DNA of 30,920 nt, from positions 1 through 30,920 of the forward strand of contig DATLFI010000197.1 of the NCBI GenBank assembly GCA_035524895.1, in the 5' to 3' direction. Source of the stretch: DATLFI01 sp035524895. GTDB taxonomy: Bacteria; Acidobacteriota; Thermoanaerobaculia; Multivoradales; Multivoraceae. Position numbers and translations under genes: made by a program. Positions 1 to 8,466 of this stretch are shown one piece after another. How positions within the stretch are numbered: position 1 is the stretch's first letter; the number at the start of each line of letters is the position of its first letter. Below the pieces are notes generated by a model, which was given only the letters and a program-made list of their open reading frames with translations, did not search any database and was not told the DNA's origin.

Positions 1-792
1 GAACACCATGAAGGTGAACAGCAGCTTCCCCAGGTCGTGGAAATGGTCGGCGGTTACCGCCTGTCGCAGGAAGCCGGAGCGCGTCAGGGCCAGAGCGAGC
101 AATGCCAGCGCTGCGAAGCCGCCGACGACGCTTCCCGCGAAAAAGTAGACACCGAAGATCGTCGAGTACCAGTGTGGATCGAGCGACATGATCCAGTCGA
201 ACGAGGCGAAGGTCACGCTGACCGCGAAGGCGATCAACGCCGGGTAGCTCCAGCGCGTCATGCGTCGCGACAGGGCCTCGTCCCCGCTGACATCCTGCCG
301 GCGCGACGCCCCCCGGAACCAGAGCGCGAGCAGCGACCACAGGCCGAAGAACACCACCGCGCGCGTCCAGAAGAACGCCGGGTTGAGATAGCCCTGCTTT
401 CCCTGGAGCAGGTGGTCGTGCGCCACCGCTTCGGCGTCGGACCAGTGGTAGAGGTCGTGCATGCCGAAGTAGACCGGCACGGCGAAGAGCACGAACAGGA
501 CCGGAATCGTGGCCGCGACGTTCTCGGCCAGGCGACGCACCACGACACCCCACCCTGCCTTCGTAGCGTGGTGTACCAGCACGAAGAACAGAGCGCCCAG
601 CGCGATGCTGAGAAAGAAGAGGATCGCCACCAGCCAGGAAAAGAACAACGCCGGCTCGCCACGGCCGAGCAGCATCGTCACCGCAATGCCGACCACTCCG
701 ACGGCCGCTGCGACCGCGGGCAGGCGCCGCCAGCCGCTGTGCCGCGGGATCGCCAGCTCCTCCGCCGGCACTGTCCTCGGGGCGTGGCTCAA
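1..792 (-). CDS. actF: ActF, quinol:cytochrome c oxidoreductase (alternative complex III) integral membrane subunit, 3' end off window
   Basis: The minus-strand frame gives a multi-helix membrane protein of which 264 codons lie in the window. It contains the stretches VYFGMHDLYHWSD, NPAFFWTRAVVFF and FASFDWIMSLDPHWYSTIFG. These are typical of ActF, a membrane subunit of alternative complex III, which transfers electrons from quinol to cytochrome c or directly to an oxidase. I choose the TTG at 792 because GGAGGAGGG lies a few bases upstream. The frame continues up to an ATG at 885, but the codons between lack the G/C-ending bias of the rest. The gene follows actD by 120 nt on the same strand. 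No monohaem cytochrome gene (actE) lies between them, unlike the usual A-B-C-D-E-F order. The stop codon lies outside the window. Family assignment is firm; the start is less sure. Confidence 0.88.
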   Translation of the reverse strand, partial: MSHAPRTVPAEELAIPRHSGWRRLPAVAAAVGVVGIAVTMLLGRGEPALFFSWLVAILFFLSIALGALFFVLVHHATKAGWGVVVRRLAENVAATIPVLFVLFAVPVYFGMHDLYHWSDAEAVAHDHLLQGKQGYLNPAFFWTRAVVFFGLWSLLALWFRGASRRQDVSGDEALSRRMTRWSYPALIAFAVSVTFASFDWIMSLDPHWYSTIFGVYFFAGSVVGGFAALALLALALTRSGFLRQAVTADHFHDLGKLLFTFMVF

Positions 793-912
793 TGTCCCTC
801 CTCCGAAAGCTCTGCCTGGTGACTCTTGCCGTGAAACTCGTGCTGCGTCCTCGATCCGCCCAATCTGAGGCTTGCTCCGCCACATCAGGCGGAAGCGCTC
901 CCCGCTCCCCGC

Positions 913-1484
913 TCAGCTCGCCGCGATCAGCTCCACCTCCAAGGCGCCGATCTCGCTCAGGAATGCCGTCGTGCCCTGCGCGTCGAACTTCGGGTCCCAC
1001 GACTCGATCGAGATGAAGAGGCCGTCGTCGCTTGCGCGCTCGAACCGCTCCGAGGTGAACAGCGGGTGATGGAGCATCGGCAGCTTGTTGAGGGCGAACA
1101 TGCCGAACACCGCGCCCAGCGCCGCACCGAGCACGCCCAGCTCGAAGGTGACCGGCACGAACGCCGGCCAGGAGAACGTGGGCTTACCGCTGAAGTTGAG
1201 CGGGTACGCCTGCGTATGCACCCACCACTGCAGCAGCATGCCGGTTGCGGCGCCGCCGAGCCCGGTCGCCAGGACCACGAACGGCAGCGGCGACGACCGC
1301 AGGCCCATGGCCCGCTCGAGGCCGTGCACCGGGAACGGCGTGTGGGCGTCCCACTTCGTGTAGCCGGCATCACGCACCCGCTCGCACGCTCGATACAGGC
1401 TACGGGCGTCGGCGAACCGACCCAGCGCCCCGTAGTGCTCCCGACCCTCGGGCAGCTCGGGCACCAGGAAGGACAGCGGGTTCC

Positions 1485-1488
<4 letters not shown>
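913..1488 (-). CDS. actD: ActD, alternative complex III membrane subunit (DUF3341 family)
   Basis: This 191-aa protein has an N-terminal soluble part with the PEGREHYGALGRFADA-type start of DUF3341 proteins. Two hydrophobic helices follow at roughly residues 66-90 and 108-132, separated by the NFSGKPTFSWPAFVPVTFELG segment. The C-terminal part contains HHPLFTSERFERASDDGLF. This is the standard layout and length of ActD, a structural membrane subunit of the quinol:cytochrome c oxidoreductase alternative complex III. The ATG overlaps the actC stop by four bases (ATGA), so translation is probably coupled. The gene sits directly between actC and actF. No cofactor-binding residues are expected or seen. 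Confidence 0.93.
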
Positions 1489-2936
<1,448 letters not shown>

Positions 2937-2958
2937 GGTTACCCGTGAAACGGCGGCC

Positions 2959-2977
2959 GGCTGCCCCTGTGGCAGCC
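2959..2977 (-). promoter_or_regulatory. Stem-loop in the actC leader just before the start codon
   Basis: A perfect 7-bp inverted repeat, GGCTGCC with a 5-nt loop and then GGCAGCC, ends 22 nt upstream of the actC ATG, inside the predicted leader. It could influence initiation or message stability. That role is inference; only the symmetry is seen. Confidence 0.35.
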
Positions 2978-3107
2978 CGCTCGGCCGGCCCTGGTCACGC
3001 AGCTTCTACACGACATCTTTGGGAGCAGAGGCGCCGATCGCGGATCCCTCCATCGAGGGAGAGCGCTCCGCATCGGGGCCTCTGAGGAGGCTCGGAAAAC
3101 TGCGCGC

Positions 3108-3137
3108 AAGGTACCATTCGCGCGCGCCGAGGGTCAA
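3108..3137 (-). promoter_or_regulatory. Candidate sigma70-type promoter for actCDF
   Basis: On the minus strand TTGACC (3132-3137) is followed after 18 nt by TACCTT (3108-3113). The -35 matches the consensus at five of six positions; the -10 is weak but keeps TA...T. Transcription would start near 3101, leaving a leader of about 165 nt before actC. This lies in the 337-nt gap between actC and the dihaem cytochrome gene (2937-3273), where I see no gene. The rest of that gap is G+C-rich, with short inverted repeats such as CCCTC/GAGGG near 3046-3060 and the stem-loop at 2959-2977. Confidence 0.4.
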
Positions 3138-3273
3138 TCCCGAATCTCCTTCCGGTCCGACCGGATTCTCTCCGTGCCTCGGCTCGGCCCGATTGGCGGT
3201 CGTCTAGCCCCCCCAATCGCGCCCCGACGCCCTCGTCGCGCCGTCGAGCGGACGGGTTGGCGCAACACGGGTG

Positions 3274-4368
3274 TCAGCCGCCCGCGCGCTCGGCCGCTCC
3301 CAGACCGCTCGCGCCGAACGGATCGGGCATCTCCTCGATCCACCGGCGGACCATGGCCACGCCTTCCTCGTCTACCAGCGAGCGACCGAGCTCGGGCATC
3401 ATGACTCCCGGGTCGACGCTCTCGAGACGCAGCAGCAGGATCGAGCGGTCGGGCTCGCCGGGCACGATGTCGTGGAGCCGATCCCCGGAGCCTCGGCCGG
3501 CCGCCACCGGCGACTTGTAGATACCGAGCAGCGTCGGATTCGTCTGCGTGAAGCGCAGGTCGAGGCTCGAGGTTCGTGCCGGGCCATCGGGGTTGTGGCA
3601 GTGCGCGCAGTTGATGTCGAGCCAGGCGCGCGCACGCTCGTCGAGCGAGCCAGTGGCCGGGTCGTCCCACACGGGTAGCCGTGGCGCAGACGGCGGCGCG
3701 GGCGCGCCCGTGAGGGCGCCGACGCGGGTCCAGTGCGCGAGCTGGTTCTCGACCCCATCGCCATACGCGAAGTCGCGATTGAGCTGCGCCACACTCGTGC
3801 CGATTGGCAGCATCGTGCGGCCCTCGGTCCGATGGCAGGCCTTGCACTGATTGGCGTTCGGGACGCGATACTCGTGGTCGCGCGCGCGCCCCTGGGGGTC
3901 GATCCACGAGGCGCGCAGCACGCCACCGGTGATCTCGAGCCGCGCCTCGGTCTGCGCCTCGTTCCAGATGTAAGGCCGCCCCACCCAACCCGTGGCCTCG
4001 CGCTCGAGGATTCGGGTCTCGAGCAGGTGGAGCGCGCCGGCTGGGTCGCGCGCGTCGACCGGGTAGGCAAAGGTCTTGGCGATGATCGTGCCAACCGGGA
4101 AGTCGAGCACCCCGTCGGCGTGGTACGACACACTGGCGCCGCGCGGCAGCTTCACGAAGCGCAGCTTGTCGGCGTAGTCCGAGAACAGCGGCGTGTTGAT
4201 GTCGTAAGGCACGACGCCCGCCGCCGGCTGCTGCAGGCGAGGATCGCCTTCGAAGAGCCGGTATCCGGCGAGCGTCTCGGGCGGTCCGCTGCGGTACCCG
4301 CACGAGGGAAGGGCGAGAGCCACTCCGCAGAGCAGGAGGGCGTACCAGCCTGGTAGGCGCATCCCCAT
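3274..4368 (-). CDS. SO2930-family dihaem c-type cytochrome, predicted lipoprotein
   Basis: This 364-aa protein starts at ATG 4368, giving a lipoprotein signal (hydrophobic residues 8-20, then LPSC with Cys23). Upstream in-frame codons encode Arg-rich low-quality sequence, so the shorter start is preferred. Two c-type haem sites are visible: CKACH at 165-169 and CAHCH at 244-248. GVMMPELG near 321-328 may supply an axial Met. The N-terminal half (YRLFEGD, NTPLFSDYADKLRFVKLP, FPVGTIIAKTF) matches the SO2930 family, typically encoded beside a beta-helix protein as here. It is predicted to sit on a periplasmic or outer-surface membrane and transfer electrons; the partner and substrate of the family are unknown. 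It is the second gene of a two-gene unit, 101 nt after the beta-helix gene. Confidence 0.9.
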   Translation of the reverse strand: MGMRLPGWYALLLCGVALALPSCGYRSGPPETLAGYRLFEGDPRLQQPAAGVVPYDINTPLFSDYADKLRFVKLPRGASVSYHADGVLDFPVGTIIAKTFAYPVDARDPAGALHLLETRILEREATGWVGRPYIWNEAQTEARLEITGGVLRASWIDPQGRARDHEYRVPNANQCKACHRTEGRTMLPIGTSVAQLNRDFAYGDGVENQLAHWTRVGALTGAPAPPSAPRLPVWDDPATGSLDERARAWLDINCAHCHNPDGPARTSSLDLRFTQTNPTLLGIYKSPVAAGRGSGDRLHDIVPGEPDRSILLLRLESVDPGVMMPELGRSLVDEEGVAMVRRWIEEMPDPFGASGLGAAERAGG

Positions 4369-4387
4369 GGGGCGACCCACGACTCCC

Positions 4388-4440
4388 CAACGGAATCCCC
4401 GCACCGGCCGGTGGCCCGCGGGGGATGGCACGTTCCGTTG
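4388..4440. promoter_or_regulatory. Large intercistronic palindrome between beta-helix and cytochrome genes
   Basis: The outer arms are CAACGGAA (4388-4395) and TTCCGTTG (4433-4440). Inside them TCCCCGC (4396-4402) pairs with GCGGGGGA (4418-4425) with one bulge. The centre holds the 12-bp palindrome CACCGGCCGGTG (4402-4413). In RNA from the minus strand this would be a long stem 20 nt before the cytochrome start and 29 nt after the upstream stop. It may be a processing or stabilising hairpin, or an attenuating element. There is no T-run, so a simple intrinsic terminator is unlikely. Confidence 0.55.
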
Positions 4441-4469
4441 CACGATGTCTCTGGAGCTGCGCGTACCGG

Positions 4470-5777
4470 CTATCCAGTCGATTCGGCGCTGGACGGCATC
4501 GACTCGACGCCCTCGAACACCACCGGAGACGGCGGCGACGGCAGGGCGCCCTGGTAGCGCGCGAGGTCCGTGTCGATCATCGGCTTCGCTCCGGCGAGGA
4601 CTTTGCCGAAGTCGAAGTTGGCAAAGTCGGCGTCTCCATTGTCGCCGATGTAGATGCGCAGCTCCGGCGGCAACGTGCCGTCGACCAACTTGGCCGCATC
4701 CACGATGCCGTCCCACACGATGTCGGGCATCTGCTCGCCGTGGAACGGCTTGACCGCCTCGGCGAACTGCCCGACGGCGTTGGTGCCGCCGCCCTCGAAG
4801 GTGTTGCCGTGCACCCACACGCCCTCGGGGTACGGGTCGTAGCCCGGGTCGTCGTACTGCCGCTGGGTGATCAAGAAGCTCACGATCGACACGTTCGCGG
4901 TGTCGTTGTTGCGGAACTCGTTCTCGAAGACCTCGACGTTGTCGTTGGCCATGATGATCAGGCCCGACCCGGGCGGCAGCGTCGAGACGATCGCGCCAGG
5001 CTTGCCGAAGTTCGGATGGTTGTTGTCGCGGATGACGTTGGCGAACACCCGTGCATTCCGGCCATCCTTCACCGGCAGCTCGGGCAGCGAGAACACCAGC
5101 AGACCCCCGGCGTTGTTCCAGGCCTCGTTCTCGTACACGTCCGCGTCCTGCGAGTTCTCGATCTCGATGCCTGCGACGTTCTCCCAGGCCTTGTTGCGGC
5201 GGACGATGATGTTCTTCGACTGGCCGACGTAGATGCCCGCGTCGGAGGCGCCGCGCACTTCGGAGTCCTCGATCAGCACGTTCTCGCTCTGCACCGGGTA
5301 CAGCCCGTACGCGCCGTTCTCGGTGCTCGGCGGCCCGGGCCAGTCGACTCGCACCCGCCGGAACGTGACCCCCGAGATGCCCTCGGTCTTGATCGCGTCG
5401 CCCGACGTCGACTGCACCGCGAGATCCTCGATTGTGAAGTCGTTGCCGGTGATCATGAAGCCCTCGCCGCCGCTGCCCGCAGCCTGCTTGGCAAAGTCGA
5501 AGACCGTCTTGTCCATGCCCTGGCCGCGGATGGTCACTCCGTCGACGTCCAGCGAGAGCGTGGTGTCGATCTCGAAAGTGCCCTCACCGATCTCGATCAC
5601 GGCACCGGGCTGGGCCTGGATCATCGCCTCGAGAATCTGCTTCTGTGCCTCGGGTCCTGGCTGGATCGGACCGGGCTTGGCTCCGGTGGCGCAAGCCACC
5701 CAGATCGCAGCGCCGAACAGGGCCGGCATCGCCGCCCCCAAGAGAATCCGCCCCCGATGAGTAGACCGCATCGACAT
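4470..5777 (-). CDS. Parallel beta-helix repeat protein, exported partner of the SO2930-type cytochrome
   Basis: This 435-aa protein starts at ATG 5777, which has AAGGAGG six bases upstream. A signal sequence (RILLGAAMPALFGAAIWVACA) opens it. The Cys could be lipidated, although Trp at -3 is not a classical lipobox. The body shows right-handed parallel beta-helix repeats: VDGVTIRGQGMDKTVFDF, NDFTIEDLAVQST, SGVTFRRVRV, SENVLIEDSEVRG, KNIIVRRNKAWEN, DADVYENEAWNN, DNVEVFENEFRNN. This is the nitrous-oxidase-accessory/pectate-lyase-like coil pattern. Proteins of this length adjoining SO2930-type dihaem cytochromes form a recognised conserved pair of unknown function. It is the first gene of the pair, with about 70 nt separating it from the methyltransferase gene upstream. 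Polysaccharide binding or cleavage is possible, but no catalytic residues can be assigned. Confidence 0.88.
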   Translation of the reverse strand: MSMRSTHRGRILLGAAMPALFGAAIWVACATGAKPGPIQPGPEAQKQILEAMIQAQPGAVIEIGEGTFEIDTTLSLDVDGVTIRGQGMDKTVFDFAKQAAGSGGEGFMITGNDFTIEDLAVQSTSGDAIKTEGISGVTFRRVRVDWPGPPSTENGAYGLYPVQSENVLIEDSEVRGASDAGIYVGQSKNIIVRRNKAWENVAGIEIENSQDADVYENEAWNNAGGLLVFSLPELPVKDGRNARVFANVIRDNNHPNFGKPGAIVSTLPPGSGLIIMANDNVEVFENEFRNNDTANVSIVSFLITQRQYDDPGYDPYPEGVWVHGNTFEGGGTNAVGQFAEAVKPFHGEQMPDIVWDGIVDAAKLVDGTLPPELRIYIGDNGDADFANFDFGKVLAGAKPMIDTDLARYQGALPSPPSPVVFEGVESMPSSAESTG

Positions 5778-5847
5778 CCCTAGCCTCCTTGGCTCCGGCC
5801 ACGAGCACATGCCGGATAGTCGGTAGATGCTACCACCGGGGCTCGGA

Positions 5848-6690
5848 TCACTCGGCGTCAGCCGAGGAAGGCACCAGTTCGTCGCGCTGCGCCACGAACT
5901 GCACGCCGAACATCTTGTCCACGACTCGCAGGCGTAGGCCCTCACGGCGGTATGTGGTCAAGCACAGGTTGCTCTGCCACTTCTCGAAGAAGCTCTCGTA
6001 GCTGCCGTACTGCTCGCGCTCACGCTCGAGCAGCGGCTCGCGCGCAAACTCGGGGGGTAGCACCGGTCGCGGCACCTGCACCAGCCCACCCTCGACCAAG
6101 TGCGGCAGCAGCGAAGACACGCCGGCTCGATAGGCGAAAGTCGCGTACACGCGATCGAAAGGTCCGGCCGCACCGGCCGCAGTCGCATCCGCGCCGTGCC
6201 GTAGCAGCAGCCGCTCGCTCGCGGGGAGGCTGGCCAGCCGGTGGCGTGCCGCGTCCAAGACCTCGCCGTCCACCTCGACGCCGACGACCTGCGTCGCGCC
6301 GAGCTCGAGCGCCGCGAGCGCATGAAAACCGGAGCCGACGCCCAGCTCGAGCACTCTCATCCCCGCCTCGACTCGAAGACACTCCAGCATCGCGACTACG
6401 AGCGACTGTGGAGTCAGCCCGGACCCGCTCTTGGCTTCGTGGAACTCGTCGAGGTATGCCCGCGCACGGAGCTCCTCGCGCACCAACAGGTGCCGCGGCA
6501 CTGCAACGACCGCCCTCGCCGCCTCGGGTGCCGCACCGCCCGCCAGCAGTGCCTCGACCAGCAGCTCCTGCTGGCGTGCCAGCGGCAGCGCGAGATGCCC
6601 GGCGAGCTCCCGCTCGTAGGGAGTCAAGCTCGCACCGCGTAGCAACGTCGCGAGATGGAAGGGCTCGCCGGCGCTCAGCCGGCGAGCCAC
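5848..6690 (-). CDS. PCMT-type (protein-L-isoaspartate O-methyltransferase-like) methyltransferase
   Basis: The frame encodes a class I SAM methyltransferase: motif I is LELGVGSGFHALAALEL, followed by GVEVDGEVLDAARHRL. Before it is a PCMT-like N-terminal region (AVPRHLLVREELRARAYLDE, then SGLTPQSLVVAMLECL). Beyond the fold is an unusual tail with FEKWQSNLCLTTYRREGL. PCMT enzymes methylate isoaspartyl or aspartyl side chains, and specialised homologues in RiPP clusters make aspartimides. The start is uncertain. GTG 6690 is the first usual start (about 280 aa, with GAGGAG directly before it), but the frame stays open with only CTG codons back into the preceding gene. The preceding PqqD-like gene ends at 6804, so the two are almost contiguous. 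The target is unknown; the neighbour's acidic tail is a candidate. Confidence 0.75.
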   Translation of the reverse strand: MARRLSAGEPFHLATLLRGASLTPYERELAGHLALPLARQQELLVEALLAGGAAPEAARAVVAVPRHLLVREELRARAYLDEFHEAKSGSGLTPQSLVVAMLECLRVEAGMRVLELGVGSGFHALAALELGATQVVGVEVDGEVLDAARHRLASLPASERLLLRHGADATAAGAAGPFDRVYATFAYRAGVSSLLPHLVEGGLVQVPRPVLPPEFAREPLLEREREQYGSYESFFEKWQSNLCLTTYRREGLRLRVVDKMFGVQFVAQRDELVPSSADAE

Positions 6691-6803
6691 CTCCTCTTCG
6701 GAACGTTTGCCTGCGGACCGGGACGAGCGCGGCGGGACGGTCGCCGAGGCGGGCCTCGAGCTCAGGCCGCACGACTCCTTCGTCGCCGCTCGGTCATGGT
6801 CAC

Positions 6804-7187
6804 TCAGTTGTCGGTCTGCGCGTCCTGTTCGTCCGGGAGGGACTGCGCCGCAGCCGGGCTCGGCGTGACCACGGTCTCGATCAGCTTGAGGCCCACAGCC
6901 GCACCGGCGACCGTGGCGGCGCGCGCCAGCCACTCGCGGCGGGAGCTGCCGGCCTCGGACTCGAGCAGGCCTGCGCCTTCGAGCTCTGCCAGGGCAGCCT
7001 CGACTACCTCGGCCTCGAGACCCGTCGCGGTCGCGATCTCCCCCACCTCGACGGTTCCCTGCTCCAGGCTGTGCCAAACCGAAGCTGCCTCGGGTCGCAG
7101 CGCGTGACTCTGCTTCTCGCTCTCGTCGACAATCAGGCAGCCGCCATCCGGCAGCCCTTCCACCACCAGTCCGTTCTTGAGCTTCAT
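6804..7187 (-). CDS. PqqD-like domain protein with C-terminal twin-arginine/hydrophobic tail
   Basis: This 127-aa protein starts at ATG 7187, with GGAGAGG upstream. Residues 1-78 look like a PqqD winged-helix: LIVDESEKQSHALRPEAASVWHSL, then a TV-EVGEIATATGL helix pair and AALAELEGAGLLE. PqqD domains usually bind the leader of a RiPP precursor. Next is SSRREWLARAA (RR at 83-84), a hydrophobic stretch to about 103, then TPSPAAAQS, which looks like a Tat signal with a possible signal-peptidase site near 114-116. It ends in a short acidic tail, SLPDEQDAQTDN. Such PqqD-plus-tail proteins occur in Acidobacteriota and have no known function (recalled, not searched). It sits between a nucleotidyltransferase and a PCMT-type methyltransferase. 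It could be a tail-anchored chaperone, a fused leader-plus-cargo, or a membrane sensor. Confidence 0.75.
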   Translation of the reverse strand: MKLKNGLVVEGLPDGGCLIVDESEKQSHALRPEAASVWHSLEQGTVEVGEIATATGLEAEVVEAALAELEGAGLLESEAGSSRREWLARAATVAGAAVGLKLIETVVTPSPAAAQSLPDEQDAQTDN

Positions 7188-7227
7188 GCTCGACCTCTCC
7201 AAGCGTTCGGGGTTACGGGGTCGGCGC

Positions 7228-7256
7228 ATTCTAGGGCGAACCGACACGATCCCCAA
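7228..7256 (-). promoter_or_regulatory. Candidate promoter before the PqqD-like gene
   Basis: On the minus strand TAGAAT (7228-7233, five of six matches to the -10) is preceded after 17 nt by TTGGGG (7251-7256, a weak -35). It lies in the 87-nt gap after the nucleotidyltransferase stop. This is the only sizeable gap in the chain from 12270 to 5848, so the PqqD-like and methyltransferase genes may have their own transcript. Confidence 0.35.
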
Positions 7257-7274
7257 ACCATGCCGCAAACGCGG

Positions 7275-8441
7275 CTAGGCCGCGCCCGGAGCTCGCTCCC
7301 GGCGTTCGCGACGGCGACGCGCCACGTGTCGAGCGAGCTGGACCGGCGAGACGACGTAGCCGTTGGCGGTCAGGTAGCGCGGGTAGAGCAGCAGCGCCGA
7401 TGGCAAGGCTCGGAATCGCTGGTTGGAGAGGTGGGATCGCAGGGTGCGCACGACGTCGAGCGCGAGCGGCTGGCGAACGGTTCGGCTGTCGAGCAGCCAC
7501 AACAGGCGCTCGGCGAGGGACCAGCGGCTCGCTCTCAACTCTGCGAGCACCGCCGGCGGAACGACGCCGGGGAACACATAGTCGAGGCATCGCAGGGCTG
7601 CCCAGGTCTGGAGGGAAACACCCAGCGAGCGGACGTCATCGACCAGCGAGCGCCAGTCCGCGACCTCGCACTCTCTGGCGTGGCGGAGCACGAACCACGC
7701 GTCCGCCAGCCACCGCGCCGTCGCCCGCGACTCCACCAGCGCGCCATGCACCAGCAGGTGGAGGAGCTGGTGCATCGGATGCAGGGTGAGGACCTCGAGT
7801 CCCAGATACACCGCCGGCCGCGCGCGCCCCCAGAAGAGTGCCATGGCGGCGCCGGGGTCGCGGTGGAGCGCCAGCCGTCCGCTGAGAACCCAGTGAAGGT
7901 CCACCTCGACCGTGTCGGGACGGCGCAGGCAGGTCGAGTGCTTGGCGACGAGGGCGCCCGGCTCCGAGGAGTCTGTTGCGTGCCAGCCGCCCTCTTCCAG
8001 CGCACCGAGGGCGACTCCGAGCTGGTCGTGACGGACCATCAGATCGAGATCGCCGATGCGGCGCGTTCCTCGCTCACCGGCCATCGCGTCGATCGCAAGC
8101 CCCTTGAGCAGCATTGGGCTCACCCCGCTCGCCACGAGGCGTTGGAGCGCCTCCCGCGCCTGCGTGCGGGTCGCCACGTTGAGGCTGCGGACCTCGGCAT
8201 ACGCGCGACGCAGCGGCTGCAGCTCCGTTCCGTTCACGCCAGCGGCACAGAGCCGTTCGTAGAGGAGAGGGAGCAGGCGGGCAGCGTCGCCGCGGAGCGC
8301 ACCGAGCGAGCCCGAGGCGACCAGCCGCCGCCAGATCTCGCCTGCGACGCCGGCGTCCTGGGCGCAGGCGCCGCGCAGGAGCTCGACCTCGATCTCGCTG
8401 GGCCACCACGACGGCCGGCGACGGCTCGCTTCGGCTGCCAT
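7275..8441 (-). CDS. NTP_transf_5-family nucleotidyltransferase
   Basis: The protein is about 388 aa from ATG 8441. GTG codons at 8456 and 8462 are alternatives and would bring the start close to, or overlapping, the upstream stop. The middle carries the signature of this nucleotidyltransferase-fold family: SPMLLKGLAIDAM (LLKG 111-114), then TRRIGDLDLMV (D131 and D133, the metal-binding DxD) and EVDLHWVL (D171). The C-terminal half is helical and contains LTLHPMHQLLHLLVHGA and TARWLADAWFVL. Members are common beside lasso-peptide, HprK-like and polysaccharide genes, but substrates are mostly unknown; nucleotidyl transfer to a peptide, sugar or protein is possible. It directly follows the HprK-like kinase gene and precedes the PqqD-like gene. 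The catalytic residues look intact. Confidence 0.85.
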   Translation of the reverse strand: MAAEASRRRPSWWPSEIEVELLRGACAQDAGVAGEIWRRLVASGSLGALRGDAARLLPLLYERLCAAGVNGTELQPLRRAYAEVRSLNVATRTQAREALQRLVASGVSPMLLKGLAIDAMAGERGTRRIGDLDLMVRHDQLGVALGALEEGGWHATDSSEPGALVAKHSTCLRRPDTVEVDLHWVLSGRLALHRDPGAAMALFWGRARPAVYLGLEVLTLHPMHQLLHLLVHGALVESRATARWLADAWFVLRHARECEVADWRSLVDDVRSLGVSLQTWAALRCLDYVFPGVVPPAVLAELRASRWSLAERLLWLLDSRTVRQPLALDVVRTLRSHLSNQRFRALPSALLLYPRYLTANGYVVSPVQLARHVARRRRERRERAPGAA

Positions 8442-8466
8442 CGACGGAACGGACACGGTCACCCCG

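Noticed and set aside
793..885. ATG 885 as the actF start
   Set aside because: The added 31 codons lack the G/C-ending bias, and a strong GGAGGAGGG site fits TTG 792.
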